This document shows, piece by piece, positions 16,147-25,485 of a DNA stretch of 64,000 bases (positions within the stretch are counted from its first letter, which is position 1; each line of letters opens with the position of its first letter). Position numbers and translations under genes: made by a program. The DNA comes from JAUYQR01 sp963822435. GTDB lineage: Bacteria; Pseudomonadota; Alphaproteobacteria; Rhodobacterales; Rhodobacteraceae. The notes under the pieces are model-generated. The model had not been told where the DNA came from. It did no database searches and saw only the letters and a list, made by a program, of their open reading frames with translations. Location: the NCBI GenBank assembly GCA_963822435.1, contig CAWGHN010000001.1, positions 186,001-250,000 on the forward strand, given 5' to 3'.

Positions 16147-16380
16147 GCCGCTTCTCCTCTCAGAACCCCCCGCGGCGTGATTGCCACGGGCCGTGCAATC
16201 AGGTCTTCCAGGGCCTTCGGGTACGAGAGGCGGTCAGGAATTCTGTCGTCACTGCGACAAATGATGCCAAGGATTCGCCGAAAATCAAGCCGCAAGGCTG
16301 GCACAGCCCAAGCGAAGCGCACGGGCGCCTGATCTGCCGCCCGCGCCACCACCTTCATCCGCCCATAAAAGCGGCTGCCG

Positions 16381-18327
16381 CTAGTGTCCGGCCGGCGGCA
16401 GCGCGGCCAGCCCGAACTCGGCCACCGCTGCATCAAGGCTCATCACTTCGGTCCGGTTTTCGCCCAGACGGCGCACCGAAACCGTGCGGTCCTCGACCTC
16501 TTTCATGCCGATGGCCAGGATCACCGGCACCTTGCCGACCGAATGTTCGCGCACCTTGTAGTTGATCTTTTCGTTGCGCACGTCCGCCTCGGCCCGCACG
16601 CCGGCTTTTTTCAATGCGGCCACCACCTCAAGCACGAAGGGGTCGGCGTCCGATACGATGGACCCCACAACAACCTGCCGCGGGGCCAACCAGAACGGCA
16701 GCTTTCCGCCGTAGTTTTCCAATAGGATGCCGATGAACCGCTCGAACGATCCAAGGATCGCGCGGTGCAGCATATAGGGCATGTGCTTGCCCCCGTCCTC
16801 GCCGACATACTCCGCGCTCAGCCGGTCCGGCAGTTGCGCGTCCACCTGGAAGGTGCCGCACTGCCACTTGCGCCCGATGGCGTCGGTCAGCTTGAAATCC
16901 AGCTTCGGGCCATAGAACGCACCTTCGCCGGGGTCGATCTCATAGGCATTGCCGGTCTTGCGGATCGCGTTTTCCAAAGCGCCTTCGACAATATCCCACG
17001 TCTCGTCGCGGCCGATCCGCACCGCAGGCCGGGTCGACAGCTTGATCTCGAAGCTGTCAAACCCAAGGTCCTTGTAGACCGACGCCAGCAGCGTGATGAA
17101 ATCGGCGCATTCGCTTTCGATCTGCTCTTCGGTGCAGAAGATATGCGCATCGTCCTGCGTGAAGCCACGCACCCGCATCAGGCCGTGCATGGACCCTGAC
17201 GATTCGTAGCGGTGGCACGACCCGAACTCCGCCAGACGCAGCGGCAGGTCACGGTAGGACTTCAGCCCCTGATTATAGACCTGCACATGGCACGGGCAGT
17301 TCATCGGCTTCAGCGCGTTGATCCGCTTTTCCTTGGCACCTTCTTCGTCCACTTCCACCAGAAACATGTTCTCGCGGTAGGCCTCCCAGTGGCCCGACTT
17401 TTCCCAAAGCACCCGGTCCACGACCTGCGGCGTCTTGATCTCCTTGTAGCCCGCCGTCCGCAGCCGCCCGCGCATGTAATCTTCTAGCTGGCGGTAGATC
17501 GTCCAGCCGTTCGGATGCCAGAACACCATCCCCGGCGCTTCTTCCTGCAGATGGAACAGCTCCATCTCGCGGCCGAGCTTGCGGTGGTCGCGTTTCGCGG
17601 CCTCCTCCAGCATCGTGAGGTGAGCCTTCAGATCGTCGCGGTTCTTGAACGCCACGCCGTAGATGCGCTGCAGCATCGGGCGGCTGGCATCGCCCAGCCA
17701 ATAGGCCCCCGCCACATGCGTCAGCTTGAACGCATCCGCCGGCACCTGCCCCGTGTGCTGCAAATGCGGCCCCCGGCACAGATCCTGCCAGTTCCCGTGC
17801 CAATACATCCGCAGATCCTGATCTTCCGGAATCCGGTCGATCAACTCCAGCTTGAACGGCTCATGCCGCCCCCGGTAATACTCAACCGCGCGCGCCCGCT
17901 CCCACACCTCGGTCTTCACCGGCTCGCGGGCGTTGATGATCTGCTTCATCCGCGCCTCGATCGTCCCCAGATCCTCCGGCGTGAACGGCTCCTCGCGGTC
18001 AAAGTCATAGAACCAGCCGTAATCCCTGACCGGGCCGATCGTGACTTTCACATCCGGCCAAATCTCCTGCACCGCCCGCGCCATGATATGCGCGCAGTCG
18101 TGCCGGATCAGCTCCAGCGCCTGCGCGTCATCAGCCAGCGTGTGAATCGCAATCGTGCCGTCCGCCTTGATCGGCCAGGCCAGATCCCAATGCGCCCCGT
18201 TGACGGACGCCGAAATCGCCTTCTTCGCCAACCCCGGCGCGATCGACGCGGCCACCTCGGCCGGCGTCACACCTGCCGGATACTCGCGCGTGTTGCCATC
18301 GGGGAATGTCAGAGAGATGTTGGACAT
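16381..18327 (-). CDS. thrS: threonine--tRNA ligase
   Basis: The 648-residue class II synthetase charges tRNA-Thr. Visible parts are an N-terminal TGS domain (MSNISLTFPDGNTREYPAG, about 1-62), an editing domain with HDCAHIMARAVQEIWP, and a catalytic core with MNCPCHVQVY, GSCHRYE, GFTQDDAHIF and PYMLHRAILGS, whose Cys and His residues form the zinc site. A C-terminal anticodon-binding domain follows (about 540-648). Length is normal. Confidence 0.97.
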   Translation of the reverse strand: MSNISLTFPDGNTREYPAGVTPAEVAASIAPGLAKKAISASVNGAHWDLAWPIKADGTIAIHTLADDAQALELIRHDCAHIMARAVQEIWPDVKVTIGPVRDYGWFYDFDREEPFTPEDLGTIEARMKQIINAREPVKTEVWERARAVEYYRGRHEPFKLELIDRIPEDQDLRMYWHGNWQDLCRGPHLQHTGQVPADAFKLTHVAGAYWLGDASRPMLQRIYGVAFKNRDDLKAHLTMLEEAAKRDHRKLGREMELFHLQEEAPGMVFWHPNGWTIYRQLEDYMRGRLRTAGYKEIKTPQVVDRVLWEKSGHWEAYRENMFLVEVDEEGAKEKRINALKPMNCPCHVQVYNQGLKSYRDLPLRLAEFGSCHRYESSGSMHGLMRVRGFTQDDAHIFCTEEQIESECADFITLLASVYKDLGFDSFEIKLSTRPAVRIGRDETWDIVEGALENAIRKTGNAYEIDPGEGAFYGPKLDFKLTDAIGRKWQCGTFQVDAQLPDRLSAEYVGEDGGKHMPYMLHRAILGSFERFIGILLENYGGKLPFWLAPRQVVVGSIVSDADPFVLEVVAALKKAGVRAEADVRNEKINYKVREHSVGKVPVILAIGMKEVEDRTVSVRRLGENRTEVMSLDAAVAEFGLAALPPAGH

Positions 18328-18492
18328 CGCGTGTCCTCCTCGTCGTTTTGGCGCCTACGAAACGCCCGGTTGCGGGTTATGTTGGGCGCCTTGTTGCCCC
18401 GCGCACCGCCTGTTGTCAACCACTTGGCGGTTCTTTGCGCGCCTGCCCGGCCCCGACTGACGCAGACCCCGCGCCCCTGCTATACCAGCCCC

Positions 18493-19248
18493 ATGACCAC
18501 CTACCTCACCACCCCGCAAGGCCGCCACATTGCCTACCTCCGCACCCCCGGCAAGGAACCCGGCATCGTGTTCCTCGGCGGCTTTCGGTCGGACATGACC
18601 GGGACCAAGGCCGTCCACCTGCAAACCTGGGCCGAGGCGCAGGGCCGCGCCTTCCTGCGCTTCGACTATTCCGGCCACGGCCGCTCGCACGGGCAGTTTG
18701 CCGATGGCGCAATCAGCGACTGGGCCGAAGACGCCCGGGCCGTGATCGACACCCTGACCGAAGGCCCGCAAATCCTTGTCGGCTCGTCGATGGGCGGCTG
18801 GATCGCGCTCCTCCTCGCCCGCCAGATCCCGGAAAAGCTCGCCGGCCTCGTCGGCATCGCCGCCGCCCCCGATTTCACCGAGATCATGTGGGCCGAAGCC
18901 ACGCCCGCCCAGCGCACCCAGCTTTTGAACGACGGCGCCATCGCCAACCCTTCCGCCTATTCCGACGACCCCTACGTCATCACCCGCCGCCTGATCGAGG
19001 ATGGCCGCCAGAACCTTGTGTTGCAAACCCCGCTCCACCTGCCGTTCCCGACGCGCCTTCTGCAAGGCAGCGCCGATGTCGACGTAGCCCCGCACCGCGC
19101 GCTTGCGCTGTTCGACCACGCCCGCGGCCCCGATATTCGCCTGACCCTCGTCAAGGATGCCGATCACCGCTTTTCAACCGGGCCGTGTCTTGCAATGATT
19201 GCCGCAGCCGTGGAAGACATCCTGAAGGGAAGCCCCGATGCCGGTTAA
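18493..19248 (+). CDS. alpha/beta hydrolase
   Basis: The 251-residue hydrolase has the nucleophile elbow GSSMGG (S99), an oxyanion-side FLGGFRSD, an acidic residue in GSADVDVA and a terminal H in DADHRFS. The sequence resembles small carboxylesterases and palmitoyl-thioesterase-like (ABHD10-type) proteins. ATG 18493 is the natural domain start; a longer upstream frame overlaps thrS antisense. A second alpha/beta hydrolase gene follows after 15 bases and is probably cotranscribed. Confidence 0.85.
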   Translation: MTTYLTTPQGRHIAYLRTPGKEPGIVFLGGFRSDMTGTKAVHLQTWAEAQGRAFLRFDYSGHGRSHGQFADGAISDWAEDARAVIDTLTEGPQILVGSSMGGWIALLLARQIPEKLAGLVGIAAAPDFTEIMWAEATPAQRTQLLNDGAIANPSAYSDDPYVITRRLIEDGRQNLVLQTPLHLPFPTRLLQGSADVDVAPHRALALFDHARGPDIRLTLVKDADHRFSTGPCLAMIAAAVEDILKGSPDAG

Positions 19249-19263
19249 AGCCCTGCCCCGCCG

Positions 19264-19995
19264 ATGAAAGACCCGCTGGTCGTCCTGCCGGGCTTCATGG
19301 CCGACGCGCGGGCCTTCCTGCCGCAGCTTGTGCATCTGGGCACCAACCGGATGGTGATCGTCGTGCTGCCGACGCACGGCGAATCGGTCGAACAGATCAC
19401 CCAGGCAGTCCTGCCTTTGCTGCCGCCACAGTTCGGCCTGCTGGGCCACGGGCTTGGCGGCCTCGTCGCGATCGAAGTCCTGCGCCGCAAGCCCGAGGCT
19501 GTCACCCGCCTCGCCCTCATCGCCACCGACCCACTGCCCGAGCCACCGCAAGCCGCCGCCGCGCGCGAGGTGCAGATCATCGCCGCCAAATCCGGCAAGC
19601 TCGCTGATGCGATGCGCCACGAAATCCCGATGACTGCGCTGGCCGAAACCGAATGGTGCGATGACGTGCTGGCCCTGGTGCAGGACATGGCCGCCGGGCT
19701 TGGCCCTGATCAGTTCCAGCGCCAGTCCCGCGCGCTGCAACGCCGCCCTGACCAGCAAAAGACCCTGCGCAAACTGAAAATCCCGGCCCTGGTCATCGCC
19801 GGGGCCGCCGATACGATTGTGCCGCTGCGCCGCGCCGAATTTCTGGCCGGTCTGATCCCGACCGCACGCCTGCACATCGTGCCGGAGGCCGGCCACCTGC
19901 CGCAACTGGAACAGCCCGAGGCTGTGTCCGAAGCCCTGACCGAATTCTTCGCCGGGCCGCTGATGCTGCGGTCCGAAACCTTGTTACTGCGATGA
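19264..19995 (+). CDS. alpha/beta hydrolase-fold protein lacking the nucleophile serine
   Basis: The 243-residue protein has the alpha/beta hydrolase plan: LVVLPGFMAD, an elbow region GLLGHGLGGLVAIEVL, an acidic strand AGAADTIVP and the terminal histidine in PEAGHLPQLEQPE. At the elbow the usual GHSxGG serine is glycine (G63, codon GGG), so classical hydrolase catalysis should be impossible, while the Asp and His positions remain. It follows an intact hydrolase gene and its 3' end overlaps the convergent PHA depolymerase gene by 12 bases. It may be a non-catalytic or repurposed fold. Confidence 0.75.
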   Translation: MKDPLVVLPGFMADARAFLPQLVHLGTNRMVIVVLPTHGESVEQITQAVLPLLPPQFGLLGHGLGGLVAIEVLRRKPEAVTRLALIATDPLPEPPQAAAAREVQIIAAKSGKLADAMRHEIPMTALAETEWCDDVLALVQDMAAGLGPDQFQRQSRALQRRPDQQKTLRKLKIPALVIAGAADTIVPLRRAEFLAGLIPTARLHIVPEAGHLPQLEQPEAVSEALTEFFAGPLMLRSETLLLR

Positions 19996-21261
19996 GGCGA
20001 GGGCGATCTTCGCCTTCTTGCCCGGCGCAGCACCCGAATTGGCGTCGATGAAGTTCAGCACCAGCGGGCGGATGTTCAGCCGCCAGCTTTTGCCCGCGAA
20101 AATCCCGTAATGCCCTGCGCCCGGCTCCAGATGCTGGGCCTTTTTGGCATCGGGCAGCCCGGTCAGTAAATTCAGCGCCGCCACGCATTGCCCCGGCGCG
20201 GAAATGTCGTCGTTGGCACCCTCGACCGTCATCACGGCAACCTTGGTGATGGCACCCATATCAACGGTCTTGCCCGCCACCACAAAGCTGTTGGTCGCAA
20301 TCTCGCGGTTCTTGAAGATGCGCTCGACGGTGGAAAGGTAAAACTCCGCCGTCATGTCCATCACGGCAAGATATTCATCATAGAACCGGTTGTGCGCGTC
20401 ATGGTCGCTGCCTTCGCCGCGCGACACCCGGAAGATCTGTTCGGAAAATGCCTTGCCATGCCGTTCGGCGTTCATCGTGATGAAGCTTTGCAGTTGCAGA
20501 AGGCCCGGATAAACCAACCGCCCCGCGCCCTTGTGCTGGAACCCGACGCGCTGGATCGCCAGATGCTCCAACTGCCCCATCGTGATCCGGCGGCCAAAGT
20601 CCGTCACTTCGGTCGCTGCGGCATCAGGATCGACCGGCCCGCCGATCAGCGTCATGCTGCGCGGCTGCGCGTCAGGGTCTTGTCCCGCCAGATAGGCCGT
20701 CGCGGCCAAGGTCAGCGGCACGGGCTGGCAAACCGCGATCACATGCGTCTCCGGCCCCATGAATTTCATGAACTCGGCGAGGTAAAGCGTGTAATCCTCG
20801 ACGTCGAACTTGCCTGCGCTCACCGGAATGTCGCGCGCGTTGTGCCAGTCGGTCACGAACACGTCCGCGTCGGGCAACAGGCTCGCCACGGTCGACCGTA
20901 GAAGCGTCGCGTAATGGCCCGACATCGGCGCGACCAACAGCACCTTGCGCGCCATCGGCGGGCGGCGGCGCACGAAGAACTGGATCAGGTTGCCGAACGG
21001 CTTTTCCACCACCTGCGTCACGTCCACCAGATGGTCCTGCCCGTCCGGCCCGACGATCGACCGGATGCCCCAGTCGGGCTTGGCCACCATCCGGCTGAAG
21101 GTGCGTTCCGTCACCTCGCCCCAGGCGGCCATCAAGGGCAGCATCGGGTTCATCGACATTGCGAACGCCGGATAGGATGCCATTGCCCGCGCGGTCGCGC
21201 CCAACCACTCATTCGTGTTGCGCGCACTTTCCATAAGGTCGTAGGTGAACATATACTTCAT
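19984..21261 (-). CDS. phaZ: intracellular polyhydroxyalkanoate depolymerase
   Basis: The 425-residue protein matches intracellular PhaZ depolymerases: MKYMFTYDLMESARNTNEWL at the start, VLLVAPMSGHYATLLR, a cysteine nucleophile region VIAVCQPVPLTLAA (C178), VEGANDDISAPGQC and a C-terminal PGAGHYGIFAGKSWR histidine segment. It degrades stored PHB granules. The start at 21261 has GGAGACGTG upstream; a much longer upstream frame overlaps phaC antisense and is rejected. It is divergent from phaC with a 100-base shared promoter region. Confidence 0.93.
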   Translation of the reverse strand: MKYMFTYDLMESARNTNEWLGATARAMASYPAFAMSMNPMLPLMAAWGEVTERTFSRMVAKPDWGIRSIVGPDGQDHLVDVTQVVEKPFGNLIQFFVRRRPPMARKVLLVAPMSGHYATLLRSTVASLLPDADVFVTDWHNARDIPVSAGKFDVEDYTLYLAEFMKFMGPETHVIAVCQPVPLTLAATAYLAGQDPDAQPRSMTLIGGPVDPDAAATEVTDFGRRITMGQLEHLAIQRVGFQHKGAGRLVYPGLLQLQSFITMNAERHGKAFSEQIFRVSRGEGSDHDAHNRFYDEYLAVMDMTAEFYLSTVERIFKNREIATNSFVVAGKTVDMGAITKVAVMTVEGANDDISAPGQCVAALNLLTGLPDAKKAQHLEPGAGHYGIFAGKSWRLNIRPLVLNFIDANSGAAPGKKAKIALASSQ

Positions 21262-21361
21262 CACGTCTCCTTGCCCGGCGAGGGCCCTCCGTCGCATGGC
21301 GTGCTCACGGGTGAAGTGGCGCAATGCTGCATAGCGGCGAGAATAGGGTGGAAATGTTAGC

Positions 21362-23182
21362 ATGACAACAGAAGACCGCACCCCCGGTTCCCCAACCGAA
21401 GCCGCCACTGCCGAAATGTCCGAGGCACGCGCCCTGCGGTTGCAGGAGAACCTCGCACGGATGGAGGAGCTGTCCAAACGCCTGACCGCCGCCCTCGCCC
21501 ACCGCAAGCAGGCCGACCCGGCGCTGGCCGGCCCCGCCCCCGATGTCTACATGAAGGCCGCCACCGCCTACCTCGCCGAAATGATGCAAAACCCCGCCCG
21601 CGTGGTGGAACATCAGGTCAACTACTGGGGCAAGACCCTCAAGCACTACGTCGAGGCGCAACAGACCCTCGCCAAGGGCGAATTCAAGGCCCCACCCGAT
21701 CCCGGCCCCAAGGATCGCCGCTTTTCCAACCCGCTGTGGGACACGCACCCCTTCTTCAATTTCCTGAAGCAGCAATACCTCCTCAACGCCGAAGCCGTGA
21801 CCACCGCCACCTCCGACATGGAAGCGCTGCCCGACAACGACCGCCGCCGCGTGGAATACTTCACCCGCCAGATCGTCGACATGATGGCGCCCACCAACTT
21901 CCTCGCCACCAACCCCGACGCGCTGGAAAAGGCCGTCGCCACCGACGGCATGAGCCTTGTCCAGGGCCTCGAAAACCTCGTCCGCGACGTCGAAGGCAAC
22001 CAGGGCGAGCTTGTCGTCACCCTCGCCGACCGCGAGGCGTTCAAGGTGGGCGAGAACCTCGCCACCACCCCCGGCGAGGTCGTCTACCGCAACCGGATGC
22101 TGGAGCTGATCCAGTACACCCCCACCACCGACAAGGTCCACAAAATCCCCCTGCTGATCTTCCCGCCGTGGATCAACAAGTTCTACATCATGGACCTCAA
22201 GCCCCAGAATTCGCTGATCAAATGGATCGTCGACCAAGGCTTCACCCTCTTCGTCGTCTCCTGGGTCAACCCCGACGCCACCTACGCCGGCACCTCGCTT
22301 GACGACTACATCCGCGACGGGTTCCTGCGCGCAATGGCCGAGGTCCGCCGCATCACCGGCGAGCCGAAGATCAACGCCGTCGGCTACTGCATCGGCGGCA
22401 CCACCCTCGGCCTCACCCTCGCGCACCTGCAAAACGCCGGCGACACGTCCGTCAACGCCGCCACCTTCTTCACCACGCTGGCCGATTTCTCCGACCCCGG
22501 CGAGGTCGGCGTATTTCTCAACAACGATTTCGTCGACGGCATCGAACGCCAGACCGAAACCGACGGCATCCTGTCCAAGCTGTTCATGGCGCGCACCTTT
22601 TCCTTCCTGCGCTCCAACGACCTGATCTACACCCCCGCGATCAAATCCTACATGCTGGGCGAGGCCCCTCCCGCCTTCGACCTGCTCTACTGGAACGGCG
22701 ACGGCACCAACCTGCCCGCCCGGATGGCCGTCGATTACCTCCGCGGCCTCTGCCAGGACGATGGCTTTGCGCTGGGCCACTTCAAGGTCTTCGGCAAACC
22801 CGTCTCGCTCCACGACATCAAGCTGCCGCTCTGCGCCATCGCCTGCGAAACCGACCACATCGCGCACTGGCGCGGCAGCTTCAATTCCATCCGCCAGATG
22901 GGGTCTGACGACAAGACCTTCATCCTGTCCGAATCCGGTCACATCGCCGGCATCATCAACCCGCCGTCGAAAGACAAATACGGCCACTACACCAACGACG
23001 CCCCCGTCAGCGGCGCGCCGGAAGACTGGCTGAAGGCCGCAAGCTTCCACAAGGGCAGTTGGTGGCCGCGCTGGAAAGACTGGCTCGCGTCGCGGTCCGG
23101 CCCGCTGGTCAAGGCCCGCCAGCCAGCCGATTCGCTTAGCCCCGCGCCCGGCACCTACGTCACGGCCACCCCTGCCGACTGA
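21362..23182 (+). CDS. phaC: class I poly(3-hydroxyalkanoate) synthase
   Basis: The 606-residue enzyme polymerises hydroxyacyl-CoA into PHA. The lipase-box-like GYCIGG places the catalytic cysteine at C343; the other triad members are D498 (CETDHIAHW) and H527 (SGHIAGIINPP). Length fits class I synthases that work without PhaE or PhaR subunits. Signature segments FPPWINKFYIMDL and SWVNPD are present. It lies between phaZ and the phasin gene. Confidence 0.97.
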   Translation: MTTEDRTPGSPTEAATAEMSEARALRLQENLARMEELSKRLTAALAHRKQADPALAGPAPDVYMKAATAYLAEMMQNPARVVEHQVNYWGKTLKHYVEAQQTLAKGEFKAPPDPGPKDRRFSNPLWDTHPFFNFLKQQYLLNAEAVTTATSDMEALPDNDRRRVEYFTRQIVDMMAPTNFLATNPDALEKAVATDGMSLVQGLENLVRDVEGNQGELVVTLADREAFKVGENLATTPGEVVYRNRMLELIQYTPTTDKVHKIPLLIFPPWINKFYIMDLKPQNSLIKWIVDQGFTLFVVSWVNPDATYAGTSLDDYIRDGFLRAMAEVRRITGEPKINAVGYCIGGTTLGLTLAHLQNAGDTSVNAATFFTTLADFSDPGEVGVFLNNDFVDGIERQTETDGILSKLFMARTFSFLRSNDLIYTPAIKSYMLGEAPPAFDLLYWNGDGTNLPARMAVDYLRGLCQDDGFALGHFKVFGKPVSLHDIKLPLCAIACETDHIAHWRGSFNSIRQMGSDDKTFILSESGHIAGIINPPSKDKYGHYTNDAPVSGAPEDWLKAASFHKGSWWPRWKDWLASRSGPLVKARQPADSLSPAPGTYVTATPAD

Positions 23183-23232
23183 CATTTCAGCCAGTTTACG
23201 CAGGGTTAACGGCCGCGCGCCCGCCGGCTTTG

Positions 23233-23243
23233 CTGCAATGCAG
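23233..23243. promoter_or_regulatory. probable PhaR operator, distal site
   Basis: CTGCAATGCAG is a CTGC-N3-GCAG inverted repeat, the TGC-rich pattern described for PhaR in Paracoccus. It is upstream of the -35 element of the phasin promoter and 26 bases from a second copy. Confidence 0.75.
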
Positions 23244-23250
23244 AAAACAC

Positions 23251-23279
23251 TTGAAATGCTGCGGTGCAGCATGTATATC
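23251..23279 (+). promoter_or_regulatory. sigma-70-type promoter of the phasin gene
   Basis: TTGAAA at 23251-23256 and TATATC at 23274-23279 are separated by exactly 17 bases. The spacer contains the second PhaR operator. The distance to the phasin start at 23329 is about 50 bases. Confidence 0.65.
23259..23269. promoter_or_regulatory. probable PhaR operator inside the promoter spacer
   Basis: CTGCGGTGCAG is a CTGC-N3-GCAG repeat lying between the -35 and -10 elements, so a bound repressor would block RNA polymerase. The phaR gene itself is 0.65 kb downstream. Confidence 0.75.
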
Positions 23280-23328
23280 TCTGGCATCGAACGCGGGCCG
23301 GTGCCCGTCAGCAAACGGAGCAGATGAC

Positions 23329-23778
23329 ATGACCAAGACCCCCGATTTCGCCAAGACCATGCAAGACATGATGGCCTCGTTCCCGGTTGACGCCTCGGCG
23401 TTCCAGAACGCCTTCAAAACCCAGGCCGCCTTTGCCGAGAAGTTCTCGAAAGTCGCTCTCGAAGCCGCCGAAAAATCCACCGAGATCACCTCGAAGTGGG
23501 CCAAGGACTCGATCGCCAAGCTTTCGGACGTCTCCAAGGCCAAGGCCGAACCGACCGATTACACCAAGTCGGCCACCGACTTCGCGTCGGCCGCTGCCGA
23601 AATGGCTGCTGAAAACATGGCCGCTTTCGCTGAAGTTGCGAAGAAGGTCCAGATGGAAACCGTCGAACTGATGCTGGCTGCTGGCAAGGACATGTCGGAA
23701 GACGCGACCGCTGCCGTCAAGAAAGCCACCGCTGAAGTGACCTCGGTCGCCAAAAAGGCAGCCGCCGCCGCCAAGTAA
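23329..23778 (+). CDS. phaP: phasin (PHA granule-associated protein)
   Basis: The 149-residue, Ala- and Lys-rich, mostly helical protein opens MTKTPDFAKTMQDMMASFPV and ends KKAAAAAK, typical of phasins that coat PHA granules. There is no signal peptide. ATG 23329 follows GGAGCAGATGAC. Two PhaR operators and a clear promoter precede it and a strong terminator follows, so it is a monocistronic, PhaR-controlled unit. Confidence 0.92.
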   Translation: MTKTPDFAKTMQDMMASFPVDASAFQNAFKTQAAFAEKFSKVALEAAEKSTEITSKWAKDSIAKLSDVSKAKAEPTDYTKSATDFASAAAEMAAENMAAFAEVAKKVQMETVELMLAAGKDMSEDATAAVKKATAEVTSVAKKAAAAAK

Positions 23779-23818
23779 CACCCTTTCCAAGGTGTAACGA
23801 GTATCACGCTGTTGAAAT

Positions 23819-23858
23819 GGCGGGCCGGGGGCAACTCCGAGCCCGCCCTTTCTTTTTC
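23819..23858 (+). terminator. Rho-independent terminator after the phasin gene
   Basis: GGCGGGC at 23819-23825 pairs with GCCCGCC at 23841-23847 across a 15-base loop, followed by CTTTCTTTTTC. It separates the phasin unit from phaR. Confidence 0.85.
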
Positions 23859-23921
23859 TGCGGCCCTGCCATAAGATTCTCTGCAAGCGCACAGACCGGG
23901 CGCGATAACAGGGGGCGCAAG

Positions 23922-24482
23922 ATGGCCGATACCGAAAAGCCGCTGCTGATCAAGCGTTACGCCAGCCGCCGCCTCTACAACACCGAAACCTCCGATTACG
24001 TAACGCTGGAGGATATCGCCGGTTTCATCCGTCAGGGCCGCGAGGTGCAGATCGTCGATCTGAAATCCGGCGATGACCTGACGCGCCAGTATCTGCTGCA
24101 AATCGTGGCCGAACACGAATCCAAGGGCGAAAGCGTTCTGCCCGTCGATGTGCTGACCGATCTTGTCCGCAGCTACACCTCGGGCGTGCAGTCGATCGTG
24201 CCGCAATTCCTTGCCTCGTCGTTTGAAATGCTGCGCGAAAGCCAGACCAAGATGATGGAAAACCTCACCGCCCTGCCAAACCCGATGGCCGCCGTGCCGG
24301 GGTTCGAGGCGATCCGCAAACAGCAGGAAGCCTTCCTGAAGACCGTGATGACCGGAATGCCCGGCTGGGGCGGTTCCGGCCCGGTGCGCGAGGCGTCTGA
24401 CACGCCCGCCGCGTCCGGCGATGATCTGGCTGACATCAAGCGCCAACTAGCCGAGCTTCAGAAAAAACTGTCCAAGCTCTGA
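23922..24482 (+). CDS. phaR: polyhydroxyalkanoate synthesis repressor PhaR
   Basis: The 186-residue regulator has the PHB_acc_N DNA-binding domain (LLIKRYASRRLYNTETSDYV, VTLEDIAGFIRQGREV) followed by the PHB_acc domain (DVLTDLVRSYTSGVQS) and a C-terminal coiled segment. PhaR binds both PHA and DNA: free PhaR represses phasin transcription and is titrated by nascent granules. Two matching operators are visible upstream of the phasin gene. A LysR gene follows three bases after its stop. Confidence 0.95.
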   Translation: MADTEKPLLIKRYASRRLYNTETSDYVTLEDIAGFIRQGREVQIVDLKSGDDLTRQYLLQIVAEHESKGESVLPVDVLTDLVRSYTSGVQSIVPQFLASSFEMLRESQTKMMENLTALPNPMAAVPGFEAIRKQQEAFLKTVMTGMPGWGGSGPVREASDTPAASGDDLADIKRQLAELQKKLSKL

Positions 24483-24485
24483 CCG

Positions 24486-25436
24486 ATGGCCGAAGCCGAA
24501 GGCCGCGTCACGCTCTGGGGAATCGAGGTCTTTCTGGCCGCCGCCGATGAAGGCGCGATTTCCGCCGCCGCCCGCCGCCTTGGCGTCAGCCCTTCTGCCG
24601 TCAGCCAGCAACTTACCAGCCTCGAAGCGGCACTTGGCACGCTGCTTCTCGACCGCTCCGCCCGTCCGAACCGAATGACCGCCGCTGGCACCATATTCCG
24701 CCGCCACGCGCAGGTCATCGTCAATGCCGCCGCCGAGGCCCGCGCCGAACTTGCGATGTCCGATCTGGCCGGCCTCACAACGCTGCGCCTCGGCATGATC
24801 GAGGATTTCGACAGCGACGTGACCCCCCGCCTGCTGACCCGCCTTGCGCAAGACCTTCGCGGCTGCCGCTTCCTTCTGGAAACCGGCGCCAGTCACCGCC
24901 TGCTCGACCAGCTTGACACCCGCGCGCTCGACATTGTCGTGGCGGCCGATTTCGGTGCCGAACTGGCAGGCGATGCCGACTGGCGCGAAGTGCATCCCCT
25001 CCTGTCCGATCCATTCGTCGCCGTCACCCCACCGGGCCGCCGCCCCGAAGACCTGCCGCTGATCCAGTATACCGCGCGCCATCTGATGGGTCGCCAGATC
25101 GCCGCGCACCTCGCGCGCCTTGGCCAAAAGCCTGCGCATCGGTTCGAGCTGGACAGCTATCCCGCGATCCTCGCAATGGTCGCAGGCGGCGAAGGCTGGA
25201 CGATCCTGACCCCCCTCGCCCTGCATCAGGCGCGCGCCCTCCGCGCACAGGTCGAGGTGCATCCCCTGCCCTTCGCCCCCCTCGAACGCACCCTGTCGTT
25301 GTCCACCCGCGCCGGTGTGCTGCGCGACATGCCGCTCAAGATCGCCGGCCACCTGAAAGCCCTGATCGACAGCGAGGTGGTCCAGCCCGCCCTCGCCACC
25401 TGGCCCTGGCTCGCCCCCGCCCTGCGGGTGCTATAA
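24486..25436 (+). CDS. LysR-family transcriptional regulator
   Basis: The 316-residue protein has an N-terminal winged helix-turn-helix (EVFLAAADEGAISAAARRLG, then VSPSAVSQQLTSLEAALG) and a LysR substrate-binding domain (about 98-300, LRLGMIEDFDSDVTPRLL). It starts three bases after phaR, so it is probably cotranscribed with it. The effector and targets are unknown. Its 3' end faces the DegT-type gene. Confidence 0.9.
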   Translation: MAEAEGRVTLWGIEVFLAAADEGAISAAARRLGVSPSAVSQQLTSLEAALGTLLLDRSARPNRMTAAGTIFRRHAQVIVNAAAEARAELAMSDLAGLTTLRLGMIEDFDSDVTPRLLTRLAQDLRGCRFLLETGASHRLLDQLDTRALDIVVAADFGAELAGDADWREVHPLLSDPFVAVTPPGRRPEDLPLIQYTARHLMGRQIAAHLARLGQKPAHRFELDSYPAILAMVAGGEGWTILTPLALHQARALRAQVEVHPLPFAPLERTLSLSTRAGVLRDMPLKIAGHLKALIDSEVVQPALATWPWLAPALRVL

Positions 25437-25485
25437 GCGTTACCAATTCGCTAACGCGCGAAATTTATCCCTTTAAATCAATGCG

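Noticed and set aside
21262..21507. An 82-residue N-terminal extension of the PHA depolymerase reaching into phaC.
   Set aside because: The extension is Arg-rich antisense translation of phaC; the family start and a good ribosome binding site are at 21261.
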